Origin: Posidonia oceanica | Taxonomy: Eukaryota > Streptophyta > Magnoliopsida > Alismatales > Posidoniaceae | NCBI GenBank assembly: GCA_037176725.1 | Contig: JAZBRS010000060.1 | Location: forward strand, 53,224,001 to 53,288,000 | Length of the DNA stretch: 64,000 bases | Direction of reading: 5' to 3' | Part shown: positions 34,396 through 46,255 of the stretch, piece by piece | Position numbering within the stretch: the first letter of the stretch is position 1 | Layout of the letters: each line of letters begins with the position of its first letter | The notes under the pieces: generated by a model | The model's database searches: none | What the model saw: the letters and a program-made list of their open reading frames with translations, nothing else | Told to the model about the DNA's origin: nothing | Position numbers and translations under genes: made by a program

Positions 34396-36924
34396 TGTAG
34401 ACACCCCATTTCGACACCTGGCAGTGGATCGAATTTGGAAAAAGCGAGCTCGGGAACGGCGGATTCAACCTTTCCCCAAAACCCCACCTTTCCACTCAAA
34501 CTGACCCAATTTGACTTAAAACCAAATCCCATTTGAAGACTACCCTAAACCTACCCAAAACAATCCATTTCCCATTTCCCAAACTTAACCTAAGCCTTCC
34601 ACAAGCCCAAGCCCATCTTCAGCCTAGCCACTGAGTTACATGTCTAGGCACCATGTGAAGAGGCGACTGACTTAGGCGCCACGAGAAGAAGCGACTAAGC
34701 TAGGCGCCAAATGATGCGGCGACTTGACTGTAAATCAGTGTGCAGACCAAGCTTCCCTGCCACCACCTTCTGTCAACCTGCCACCCATCACCTCATCGCC
34801 GGCCTCACCCCTAGGCCTGCCGCCTCGACTGCCAAGCCCCCTCACAACGGCTCAGCTCCTCCTCTGCCGTCGCCAGAGCTTTCGGTGGAGCACCCAACCC
34901 AAACAAAATCAAAGGCCACCACTTTTGGAGGGGACGACCAAGGAGGAATCCATTTTTTCAAACTCCGGTGATCTCTTCCTCCGCAGCTGCTTGCCCAAAA
35001 GCCCAGACCAAACACACTCCTACACACTCCAGCAACCTCCACGACCCATCAAATCCCCATTTCGCAGCCCAAACCACCGCAACCACCAAGCTCACCAGCC
35101 ATCTTCCCCGTCGCCGGCCAACATCCCCAAAAGCCGCATCTCTACTCCAAACTCCGCGAAACTTCGGGTGCAGCACCGCACGACCTCCACGAGTGCAACC
35201 CGAGCATCCCGTGCACCCACCGTAACCTCCACCGCCGCTACAGCCACCACACCGGCCACCTCCGGCGAGCCACGTTGCGAGGCCAAACCACGCACCCCCG
35301 CAGGTAAGTAACTATCTCCCTAGCTTCGTCTTACCTTGAGCATGCTTCCAAGGTAGTCGCTCTATTTTTTCGATAGCTTCCTGGCCCTCCTTGGCCATCT
35401 TCTCCGGCAACCGGAGGAGTGCAAGGTTGGTCACCGGCCCAGCCGGCGACTAACCTGCTCCTATGCAGTTGCCGGCCGATCTTTGGGTGGCCACCCTAGT
35501 CGACTCGGATTACCGTTTCCCTTGTTTTTTGCTTGCATGCGTAGATGAATGTTTGCTCTACATGCCTGAGTAGTTAGATCGCTTTTTTGCATCTTCGTGA
35601 GTCCAAGATCGGACTAGGAAGATGGCTGTTTGGGTAGTCCGAGTTGCGTCTTAACCGCCTGTCTAACAGGCGACTGACCTGCAACTCAGGTCAATCCTCC
35701 GGTCGACTTCTGGCCCCCGTACCTTGTGACTCACTCGCTCATTTTGTAATCTGATTGTAAGCTTTTGTTCCTCGTTGAGCCATGCTTAGCTCCGCGATGC
35801 TTATTTTGCATTTTGCCATCTCCATCATGCTTGTTTCTGGCGACGAAGTTCGCTGCTTGGAGGACAGTTTGCAATGCAGGCGCCATGTGAAGCGGCGACC
35901 ATCGTGGTCGCCTCCATCAATGGCGACTCACCTGCGTTTCCGGCAGTCCTCCGGCCGGCTTTGGGTCGCCATATCCGGCAACCTAGGCCTTTGTTTTGCC
36001 ATCTGTTTCTTTGCATGCCTTCCCCATCATGTCGTCTATAGGATCATCCTCTAGATTTCAATTTTGCATCATGTAGCTAGCCCATTTTCAGCCGTGAAGG
36101 CCACTGTCTGGCGAAGCCATTTGCACTTCCACCGTCGTCCAAACCGGCGACTAGCTCCAGCGCCTCTCCAACAGGCGACTACCCGCAGAGGAACTCTGAC
36201 AGGGAACCCCCTGTGTCGCCGACCTCAGCAACGACTCCCTCTGGTGCCCTGATTACCGACGACTAACTCTACAGCTCAGGCAGTGGCTGAGCCACTTTGA
36301 TTGCCGCCTCCCCTTTGATTATTTTGCCCATTTGTTTTCGGACCTCGCTTTTGCATCTTGTTTTCTGCGCCTTGTTGCCTTAATCGCATTTCTTGCATGC
36401 ATTAACCATGCATCATAACATCATAACACATCTAGTAAGTTTAGGCATTCATGACATTTAGGCACAAAGGCACACTAGGCATTCATAGCATCCGGCATAT
36501 GCGAGCGAGCTAAGCCTAGAAAGACCGATTCTTCGGGCGTGTTGAGGGTGCCTAACACCTTCCCTGCACGTAACAGGAGTCCTTACCCTGTCTCTTGGTG
36601 CGCAATGACCATATCGCACTTATCCTAGGCACAAGTCACATCATTGCATCTCATTGCATATCATTTCATTGCATTGCATTGCATTGCATCTTTTGCTTGG
36701 TTTTGCGTGTTTATTCACACATTTCCTCGATTTTCCGTGTCTCCCGATTTAATAGACACGGTGATGACTCTGATTTGTCTTATCTTTCCTTTTTTCCCTT
36801 TTTTCAGTGTTTTCGAGTCGAAGTCCTCTCCTCGGAACCAACCGCTAATAGTGAACCTAGTTTCGATCGGTGCACACGAGCTTTGGCATCATGCATGGAC
36901 GATCCGAACACTGGGATTACTACA
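34396..36924 (+). mobile_element. 3' LTR of element A
   Basis: 2529 bases, homologous to 24057-26550. It has an extra GC-rich ~35-base segment near 35420-35460 and an extra GCATT unit near 36680. A 567-base tract (35545-36111) is identical to the 5' LTR while the flanks differ by roughly 5-8 percent by eye. The conserved U5 block is at about 36518-36597. Confidence 0.9.
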
Positions 36925-36929
36925 CATAT
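36925..36929. repeat. Target-site duplication CATAT (right)
   Basis: Directly follows the 3' LTR of A; the partner is at 24052-24056. Joining the flanks restores the leader reading found uninterrupted at 46590-46640. Confidence 0.88.
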
Positions 36930-37667
36930 GCCATGCTTAGGATATTTAAGACATACTTGCTTCCCTTTAGATTAATTTAAAAGCAACAAATAAAGCCAAA
37001 CAGCAACATTTAAGCACAACTAGAGCCAAACCTACAATTTTCCCCCTTCTGGCTAAATAAAATGCAAGTAAAACACTTAATTGCATATCTGCATGATTGA
37101 GCATTTAGAAAGCATACATCTTCTCATCCCTAAGTCCACCCACTTAGTCTGATAAGGACAATCCGGGTCTCTTGTTCCATCTCTTTAGCAAGGGGCAAGC
37201 AGGTCGGTCTGTCCCCATTTGTCTGGGGTCGCGTCACTGTTAGTAAAGGGTACAACCCATGCTTTGGTAGGGTCGAGGCTCCTAACGCACCACCCGTTGT
37301 TTGCCTGAGCTTTGGCCAGGATTTAGACAGGGACCTACTTTTTCTAATCGGAGTCAATAAACCCATACCCATGAGCGAGTCCGAGTAGGCAACCAACTCA
37401 GGACATGCATGGCGAGAGAGCGCATAATAGGGCATTCATCTGCATGTGTGCCGTTCATGCCACCCTAATAACTTGCATTGCGTCCATCCCCTAATGCCTT
37501 TGTTGTTTTTTTTCTGGTTCGCAGGTAGGAGTGAGATCCTCAGTCAGGAACTCGAGCGTCCCTCTTCTTAGTCTTCGAACTATCTGTCACCTCCAACAAT
37601 AGCTCGTCTTAGGTCTTGTATCTCTGCTTTCAACCGTAGACCCATTCGCACTCGCTCGCGGTCCGTT
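36930..37667 (+). mobile_element. E0 leader, right of the A insertion
   Basis: Continues 23970-24056. Nearly the same as the C leader (46596-47330). A possible 3' splice site (long T run then GCAG) lies at 37503-37524. Confidence 0.75.
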
Positions 37668-39826
37668 ATGGCCCAATAAACCAGCGAGCCTTCTTCCTCT
37701 TTGGTGTCGGAGGTGATCCCGATTTCGGTCCCTCCTTCCCTTGCTTTGACATCTGCCATCTCTTCGCCTCTTCTGGTGCAAGAGACTTCCCAACTCCATT
37801 ATCTGGAACAAGGGCAACCTCTAGTCGATCTGGAGCTTGTCACCGAGTCAACCACGGTGACCGCCACTCAGGCTCCAGGAGCGTCACCTTTCATTCCTTC
37901 CCAGGGCTTTCCCATCTCAGGAATCCAGTCGTCTGTGGCAGTTTCTATCATAGGGTCTCCCCCTGTTGACTCCTCTGTTTCCGTTCCCCCTTTGGCGAAC
38001 ACCCCATTGCGCTCCAGCCTATCGGTCGACAAGTCCTCTACCTCGCTAGCACGATGTCTGTTGGCTAAGGCCGAGAGGTTGCAAGGCATGGCTTTTGCAC
38101 TTGACCCAACTGCGGTCCACTCTTTCCTTGCGACCCCTGAGGTTCCGGTGTAGCCCACCATAGCTCTGTAGGTTCACCACACTGCATTTCTGCCCTTGCC
38201 ATCGCCCCAAATCCTCACAATTCCGACAATGCAGGTGCCTTATCTGCCTCCTGCATGTACATAGCACCATCCACTACATGCTACTCCATCACTTGGTAGC
38301 CAGTCTCTTCGATTGGCAGGAGCACAGCACCCTCAGAGTCCGTTGCCCGGGACCGTGCTGGTGCAACAGCTACTGCTCCCACGCACTACACCTTACACTG
38401 CATAGCATACTATCTATTCATCCCCTTTGCATCAGGTTCGGACCCCAGCATGCATGCCACAATACTTTTCACTCCTGCACGGGTATGCTGACCCTCACGT
38501 CTCGACACTAGGTGGCGTGATGATTGATCCGGAGGAGCGCTTTCGCGCGACCCATACAACATATGCTTTCCCTACCGCATCTGCACAATCATCGCAAGCA
38601 GCAGTTTCTGACGCCCTCCTTGCCAAGATGGGTGATCTAGAAAGAGCGCTTCGTCAAGTGCAAGGCACGGACCATCAGTCCTACCAATTCCAGGACCTCT
38701 GCTACTTTCCAGAGGCCATACTCTCTTCGAAATTCCGTATCCAAGAATTTGAAAGGTACAACGGTTGAGGCTGCCCCATCTCGCATCTGAGGGCATACTG
38801 TGGAGACCTCGCTCAGCTTCAGGCTGACGAAAGGCTCCTGATCTGCCTATTCCAGAAGAGTTTGACTGGCCCCGCGCTTAAGTAGTTCACTTCCCTTGAC
38901 ACGGCCGCGATCCAGACTTGGAAGGATCTTTCCCAGGCATTCATCGAGTAGTACTCCTTCAACCTCGACTTGATCCCCAAGCGAGAGGATCTTGTCGCTA
39001 TCCAGCAAAGGCCCCACGAGCCATTTGGGGAGTATGTCGATCGCTGGTGTTCCTTAGCCGTCCAGGTCAGAGATAGGCACTCAGACGAGGAATCTATCGA
39101 GATGATCATCAGGGGGCGCAGCCAGCGACTGGGACCTTGCTATCCATCCAACCAGTCACTAGTTACACATCACTGATTAGAGCTGGCACCCGTGTGGAAA
39201 GCTCACTGCAAAGTAGGAATTTCCTTGAACTTTATGCAATGGCTAGGCAGGCCAACAACCCCTCCAGCAGCAGCAACCGCTGCAGCAGCAGCAACAACAA
39301 TGACTCCGCCACTGGCTACTCTGAACAACACGTCGTCGCGTACGTCGAATCTCCAACAGAGCCTGCCAATGCAGCGAGTCAGCCAGACTCTACTCCACTA
39401 GATTACGCACATAGTCTTGCACACACTGTCACCGTCGAGCCAGTGCATCACGCCGCACCAGCTCAGCAGGGACTCCAATAGGGGCAAAGACGACCTCATC
39501 GTGCCAAATGCGATTACACTCCTCTGGCCGAGCCTTTGAGTGTCATCTTTTCCCAAGTTGAGTCACTCCTGAGACTCCCGGCTGTTCGTCCGTCACCGAA
39601 TCCTCCTCCGCAGTGGCATAACACGGATCAGTTTTGCAATTTCCATCGGGCCACGGGGCACTCGACGGATGACTGCCTCACTTTACGGGATGCCGTTCAG
39701 TACCTGATCGATCGAAAGTTCATCAGCGTTGTCGCACAGAAGGCAGCACCTACACCGACACCTGCACTAGCACTCGCACACCCTAGTGTAGCTGACCCTT
39801 CCTCTTCCGAGCCTGGTCCTTTCTGA
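37668..39826 (+). pseudogene. gag of element E0 (broken)
   Basis: The ATG at 37668 is followed by GCC CAA TAA, so codon 4 is a stop. The reading then stays open as EVIPISVPPSLAL up to 38153, continues through the Pro-rich region with several TAG codons, and enters the capsid-like domain: FRIQEFERYNG then TGA, GCPISHLRAYCGDLAQLQAD, FGEYVDRWCSLAVQ. A one-base deletion near 39115 shifts the frame. Then come VESSLQSRNF, a Ser/Asn linker and an intact knuckle FCNFHRATGHSTDDC (C-x2-H-x4-H-x4-C). It ends SEPGPF at 39826. Nearly identical in plan to C gag, with two shared stops. Confidence 0.83.
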
Positions 39827-41929
39827 GTCCAGCTCTGCCCTGGTGGATTCTTCCAATCCCATCGGTGCAACCTCCTCTTCTCACCTTTCCCAGCTTGCCC
39901 AGGGGACGCTCGAAGGCACAGCGACAGCATCACCAACAAACTCGATTGCAGCACCATCCAGGTCCGTATCTCCCTCAACCCTGGCAGCTCCAGTGCTCCC
40001 GGCAATGTCATCAGCAGCTCCAGCAGCCCCAGTTCTCTCGGCACTGCCATCAACGGACCCTACAGCGTCGCCGGTCATCCCAGCAGACCCCGCCAACAGC
40101 ACCAACAACGTAGGAGCGGACCCAACACCTCCATCCTGAGGTTGCTGACAGGTAAGTCCCTTTTACCTTTCTTTTGTTTCCTGCATTGTCTTTTCATTTC
40201 TTTTTGTTTTGTTTTTCCATTTTCTCACCTTATCAGAAAAGCATAAAATTTATAAAATCCATCAAAAAACCACAAAAAACATGCATTTTCATTTCCCACA
40301 CGCGCATTCCATTTCCTACTTCTTGGAAAACACAAAACACCAAAAAAATCAAATATGCAAAAAAAAAACAAAAAAACATGTTTTTCATGTTCTGCCAGTT
40401 TTCAATTTTACGTTTCCATAAAGCAAAAATCATAAAAAAAATACAAAACCAATGAAAACCCCAAAAACATGTGTAAAACCCACAAAACACATAAAAACTT
40501 GTATAATTCCAAAAATCGGCTTTGGACAATAAGCGGCGTCGAGAGGACGTCAAGCATCGACTATCTTAGGAAGAACTCACCCGAACAATGCCATTTCGGC
40601 ACATGTGGCCGCAATGTGAGACTTAGAGCAGATCATAGAATCTCGTTGAGCGTGAAACTCCAAAAGCGAGATCAATCCAATCAAGAGAGTCCACCAGACA
40701 TGGAGAGGACCAAAGCAGAGCAGAGCATAGCTAGAGGCTGCCTGTACACACAGCAAAGGCTGAAGGTGTACGCCGAACAACCAAACTCTTAACGCCTCAT
40801 CAGGAACTGTTACCCCAAGAGGGCGAAGAAATGCATATCCAAAAGAATTGAGATCCTGTGAGCAAAAAGAAAAGAAAAGGCATGATATGCATCTAGGCAT
40901 AAAAGAAAAATGAAGAAAGAAGTTGAAGAAAGAAGATGCCCATGAGAGGAGTGACTCGAACAAACATCGAAGCCGCCTCAACCTTCAATCGCAAGCACAA
41001 CATTGCCAAATGCACGAGAAACATCATCAGGAGAACCTGGCCCCACCCTCCAAGCGTAGCAGCACGCTCCAATCCCTTGTGCGAGCAACAACTCTACCTC
41101 CCTTGCAGGCTAGATGCAATTCCAGTCACTCATGAGGGGAAAAAGAAAAAAAAACAATCCGAGAGCATCAAAAGCGGTAGTCAGTCCCTGAGGAATTAAG
41201 ACGGAGGCTATGAAGCTACACCCAACGCTTCTGCTACCTACATGCAACCAAAGGCTATGTTCTGCAAAGCTGAGGCCTCATCTAGAACTAAGAGTGAGAA
41301 TGAGAGCCACCAACTACAACACGACATGGCATTGCTCGAGGATCAAGAACTCCTGAATTAGGAAGTGCAGAAGCATCCTCTCGCCAAACAGCTGCTTTGA
41401 ATCTGAAGGCACAAAAAACATAATAAGCATAATAATCTATCTTCCCCTTCTCCCTATTTTCAAAAATTGGAGTTAAAGATGAGCACTTTTTGCATGACCC
41501 TCGCTCAAAGGCTCCGCACTTTTCAAGTTTTGGCCGCCCACTGCGTTGGGTGGTCCGTGATGACCGGCATGTTCATTGTTTGCCACTTAGTGGCGTTACA
41601 TCGCATGCCCGCTCTGAGACCATTGCACACCCACCACGATGGGTCACCGTTTTCTTTTTTGCATTCACTTCCCCTACATCTTCACTAATTTTGGCCGCCC
41701 ACCGCGTTGGGTGGTCCGTGATGACCGGTATGCTTATTGTTTACCACTCTATGGCATTACATCGCATGCCCACTCTAAGACCATTGCACACCCACCACGA
41801 TGGGTCCCTGCTTTCCTTCTTACATCCTTGCTTTTCCATTCGCATTCATCGCCTTTCCTTGCATTCCTTGCATCCATCCTTGCATTTCTTGCATTTTCGC
41901 CTGCATTTCTCGCAGCTCCCTCACATCCA
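39827..41929 (+). mobile_element. Post-gag and middle region of E0
   Basis: A Pro/Ala/Ser-rich reading runs to about 40139, then a donor-like ACAG/GTAAGT (GT at 40152). An A-rich stretch (40230-40500) and the segment shared with A (40520-41400) follow, then two copies of a 117-base block (41528-41645 and 41690-41805). No pol homology, so E0 is also gag-only. Confidence 0.6.
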
Positions 41930-42660
41930 TCCATCTGCATCAGGCTGGCAGTCCTAACTGCTCGGTTGACACCTATCAAAATGTCTACATGGGCTGGCAG
42001 CCCTAACTGCCCGGTTGACGCCGGTCAAAATGTCTACGCGGGCTAGCAGCCCTAACTGCCCGGTTGACGTCCGTCAAAATGTCTACATAGGCTAGTACCC
42101 CTAACTACTCGATTGGCAAGTACGTTAGTTTTGTCTCCACTCTGCATCTCAATGCCAAGGGTGCTTCGGCTGTCCCCTGGTATCTTCCGTCCGATACCAA
42201 GGGCATCTTTATTGCCGCCCTGTGGTATCATACTGTCATCTGCGTCTGGGCTGACACCCCCAACTGTCACGGGAGCGTCCACAGATCTCTGCCGCACCTT
42301 CGGGTGTGGTATTCCCGTTGCATTTGCATCTGTGGTTACAAGTCATCCGACTTGTCATCACCTCTCTTGCCTGATAGACTTGCTGGCCTATCATCGCCCT
42401 CGATACCAAGGGCATCTTTGCTGCCCTCTGGTATCGTCTCGCGGGCCGATAATCCCTAACTATCCGATGATGAGTCTGTTAACTCCTCATAGGACCGATA
42501 ATCCCCAACTATCCAGTGATGAGTCCGTTAACTCCTCATAGGGCCGATAATCCCTAACTATCCGGTGATGAGTCCGTTAACTCCTCGGGCTGATATCGTC
42601 AACTATCCGGTGATGAGTCTGTCAACTTATCACACCCCTTAGCCTTGCATTTTGTCATAT
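41930..42660 (+). repeat. Hairpin-rich region of E0
   Basis: Units GGGCTGGCAGCCC-TAACTGC (41940-42110) and, at 42440-42640, GATGAGT-CCGTTA-ACTCATA/ACTCCTC and GATGAGT/ACTTATC variants. One CCCCTGGTATC hairpin with a single mismatch is at 42174-42203. Confidence 0.8.
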
Positions 42661-43807
42661 AGTGTCTCATTGCATTGCATAACATTCTGTTGCATATCAC
42701 AGCATCTAATTACATGCCATCACATACCTTACATGTGTCCCCAGTAGAGTCAGCACTAGCATCGCATTTTAGCATAACCCGGGCATTGCGCGCTTAGAAT
42801 TCGAACCCATGGTTCGCGTATTGCTTAAGGTAGCATCCTCAATGCTCGCAAACTCTACGCAGTTTGCCTGCTTAGGATGACACCCGCGGTAGCGCGTGGC
42901 TAGGATCGTCTTCTCAGTGCCGCGTGCCAGGCATCGCATCACATAGCATTACACCGCAGTCTATTGCATGTCACTGTATAACATTGCATCACATTGCATC
43001 GCACGTTCGCATCGCATTTTCGCCTCACCCTAGCATTGCGTACTTAGAAATCGAACCCCTGGTCCCGTGTGTTGCTCAAGGTAGCGTCCTCAGTACCCAC
43101 AGCTCTACGTAGCTTGCCTGCTTAGAATGACACTCGTGGTAATGCACGACCAGGATCGCTTTCTTGGCATCACATGGTCCACATTACACCGCATAGTATA
43201 TACACTGCCCTACACCGTATTTGCATCACATTGCATCGCATTACATTGCATTACACTGCATTCTCATTGCACTGTTATACTCCGTGTAGTCATCACACCA
43301 ATTCCCGCATTCCGCATTCCCTAGCAATGCATGCCTAGGAATCGAACCCCTGGTTCTACGTATTGCTCAAGGTGGTATCTTCAGCACCCACAACTCTATG
43401 AAACCTACCATCTGAAGATGACACCCGCGGTAGTGCATGGCCAGGATCGCTTCCTTAGCGTTACGTGTCCAATATTGCATGCACAACCCCAGCATCTCAT
43501 ACACAGCATCTGCATCGCCTTCACCCAGAGCAGAGCTCAACGAATGGCACCCTTGCGCTAGAGCCATACACCACTCAGCGCACAGCACCGTCACCTGAAG
43601 CCGACCGACTCAGTGACTGGCATCGTCGTCTGGCTTTCCCCGTACTGCCCTACGACCCTTTTGCATTGCATCATCCACATCAACATCACACGCATGCATC
43701 GCCCGCGTTTCCCCAGCGGAGTACAGCGCAATGAGCATTAGTGTAAGCATTGTATCTGCATTAGCATCGCATTCTAGTATTTGCATTCGCATTCGCATCG
43801 CAGCAAC
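42661..43807 (+). repeat. E0 B-box-like repeats and spacer
   Basis: Diverged repeats with ATTCGAACCCATGG or AATCGAACCCCTGG at about 42790, 43048 and 43340, homologous to 33171-33800. The rest is GCATT-rich low-complexity DNA. No gene supported. Confidence 0.6.
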
Positions 43808-43846
43808 GAGTCATGACTTTCGGTGTGTCCACCGGATAAGTGACTC
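43808..43846 (+). promoter_or_regulatory. Conserved hairpin before the PPT (E0 copy)
   Basis: Outer stem GAGTCA/TGACTC and inner stem CGGTG/CACCG, both perfect, about 85 bases before the PPT. Confidence 0.65.
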
Positions 43847-43928
43847 ACGCCAATAGCATCAGTGCTCCTGTCGGTTCGGCGGGGTGTCTTTGTCAACCCT
43901 GAGCAGCGGCCTCGGTACCCTTGACCTC

Positions 43929-43945
43929 GCTAAGGGAGGGGCATC
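43929..43945 (+). other. Polypurine tract of E0
   Basis: GCTAAGGGAGGGGCATC immediately before LTR C. Confidence 0.87.
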
Positions 43946-46235
43946 TGTAGACACCCCGTTTTGGCAACTGGTCATCGGCAGATCTCTCTAGAGGCTTACT
44001 CGGATCATGGCTTAGCAGATCCCACCAAAACCGAAACCTAATCCTAATCCCACCAAAACCTCATTTCAAACCTAAACCTAATCCCACCAAAATCCCATTT
44101 CAAACCCAACAAATCATTCCAAACCCAAACTTAAACCCTATTCCAAAACCCAACCAACCCTAACTTCAAACACAAAGCCCATTAGCTGCCCAACTGCAGG
44201 GAACGGGCTTGGATTTCACTACAGCAGGCCTTGTTCAGTGTGGTCGCTCGTCCCAGCAGGGACTAGTGATATCGCCTATCTCAAAGGCGACGTGCATTGT
44301 CGCCATGTGGAGCGGCGACTCGGGACCTATTCGAACCCCCGCGTGCGCCCTACTATCACCTTCCTCCACCGACCTCCACCACTTACTACCCATCACCTCT
44401 AGCACCCTGCACACTTACTCCCCATCCCTTCTGGATGACTTTCGCGTCCTCTGCCACCCCTGCCACATTTACCTACCATCCACTCTGCCTGACAACGTCC
44501 CCTCCGCCTGACAGAGCTTACCGAACAAAACCGACGAACCCAACACATTTTCCAATGACCACACACAATTCGCAAGCCACTGACCTCCAGAGCAATCCGA
44601 GAGCTTCCCTTGTGCGAGAGCGATCCTTCCCCGAGCATTCCATGCCTCCGAGAGCCCCTCCCGCTCGCCGCCTTCCGAGTTTGCCGCCGTTGGACCTCGC
44701 CGAAGCTGGAGAAGACAACCTTCTCTCGCTCAGGTAGCCTCTCCTCTTTATTTGGTTTTGTTCCCGATAGGAAGTGGATTGTTTTCGTATCATTTCCAGC
44801 GTTTTTGGCACTTGTTTTCGCCGTTTACACCTTCTTCTTCCTCGACTCCGGCGAGCTCCGCCGCCCGTGTGAGGTCGTCCGGCCTTTGAGAACGTAGCCC
44901 ATTAGCTCCACCGGACAGCCACCAACACCCCCCGCTACTCGTGAGCATCCCAGGTGCCTCCATGTGCGCTCCCAGCCTCCCTCGTGGCTGGACGGTGTCG
45001 TGGATGGCCGTCGACGGCGAGGAAAGCGGTTGGGGACATCTGGTTGTTTGTTTTGCTTTCTGTTTGCTTCCTTAGTTCGATTTTAGGCACCGCCATCGGC
45101 ACGTGGTTTGGTGCCGAACTCCTGCCAGTCGTGTCGCCAGTCACAGCGGCGACTCGACTGTGTATTTTCATAGTCTCTGGGCCCGACTTTGTGCCGATGT
45201 ATCGCGTGACCTAGGCATCGTTTTTTCATTTTGATTGTATGAATGTGTTCTTTGTTATGCCGTCTGTCTATGTGAATGCTTGTTTGTAGGTTTCATGGCC
45301 ATTTGCATGGCTTGGTTGGCCATTGAAGTCCGCTGTTTGGCTTGCCTGTAGCGGCCTTGGCCGCCAGTCAGAGCGGCGACTTGCACCGTCGCTGCGCATA
45401 GCGGCAACGTGCACTGTCGCCATGCTGACCGACGACTCAAGCTAAGGTCCAGGCAGTGGACTGAGCCCTTTGATTGCCGCTTTGTTTTGACTCGCCTTGC
45501 TTTGGTTTTGTTTCCCTGCTTTGATTGTCATTGCATAATTTCAACTTTATTTAGTCTTTTTACATGGTTTTGCTAAGTTTTGCATGACTTATAAATACAT
45601 GTTGCATGCCACCTCTTTGCATTTGCATGGTTTTCCCCCGACGTTTTGTTTCGCGCCTGCATTACATCTAGGACGATGACGCTTACTGTCTGGAGTTCTT
45701 ATGAACCGAGGAACGCCTAGTTCAAAACACTGGCAGCGCTGCTGAGCACATAGATTGCACGTTTAATTTCCATCACACATCTTGACATTTAGAGCATTCA
45801 TGACATTTAGACATTTAAAGCATGTTAAAGCATTCATCATGGCATAGCATCCCTCACCCTCGGGTGTACAGTTAAAGGCAAGCACTGCCGACATTCCCGC
45901 ATATGCAAGCGAAAAGCCTAGAAAGACCGATTCTGGGCGTATCGGGGGTGCCTAACACCTTCCCCGTGCGTAACAGGAGTCCTTACCCTTTCTCTTGGCC
46001 CGTAATGACCATTATGCCCTTACCCATTGGCACGAGTCTCACTTTTGCATAACATTGCATGCATTTGCATGTTTTCCATGCTTTCTTCGATTTTCCTCGT
46101 CTTCTGATTTAATAGACTAGGTAGCGACTCCATTTTTGCTTTATCTTTTGTTTTCCTTCGCCGTTCTGCGTGACCTCTCTTTTTTCGCCTGTGCCGGTCG
46201 ATTCCGGCATCGCGGTTCGAGGCGTGGTTACAACA
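43946..46235 (+). mobile_element. LTR C, shared by elements E0 and C
   Basis: About 2.29 kb from TGTAGACACCCC. The exact end is 46232 or 46235. A PPT lies upstream and a PBS (46238) downstream, so it serves as 3' LTR of E0 and 5' LTR of C. It contains the conserved U5 block (45918-46000), an upstream conserved block with CTGGAGTTCTTATGAACC (about 45690), and GGCGACT motifs. Open frames at 44297-44737 and 45000-45214 overlap frames on the other strand and are not conserved. Confidence 0.87.
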
Positions 46236-46237
46236 GT

Positions 46238-46255
46238 TGGTGACTCTACTGGGGA
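46238..46255 (+). other. Primer binding site of C
   Basis: TGGTGACTCTACTGGGGA, two to five bases after the LTR end; one C to T change in the first half. Confidence 0.83.

Larger units (their letters stand above)
24057..36924 (+). mobile_element. Complete gag-only LTR retrotransposon A (nested)
   Basis: 12.87 kb from TGTAGACACC to ACTACA with two LTRs, PBS, leader, a single gag gene, a long repeat-rich 3' region, PPT and a CATAT target duplication. No protease, reverse transcriptase, RNase H or integrase homology lies between gag and the PPT. This matches the described class of terminal-repeat elements carrying only gag (TR-GAG), which depend on enzymes from autonomous relatives. It inserted into the leader of E0. 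Confidence 0.88.
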
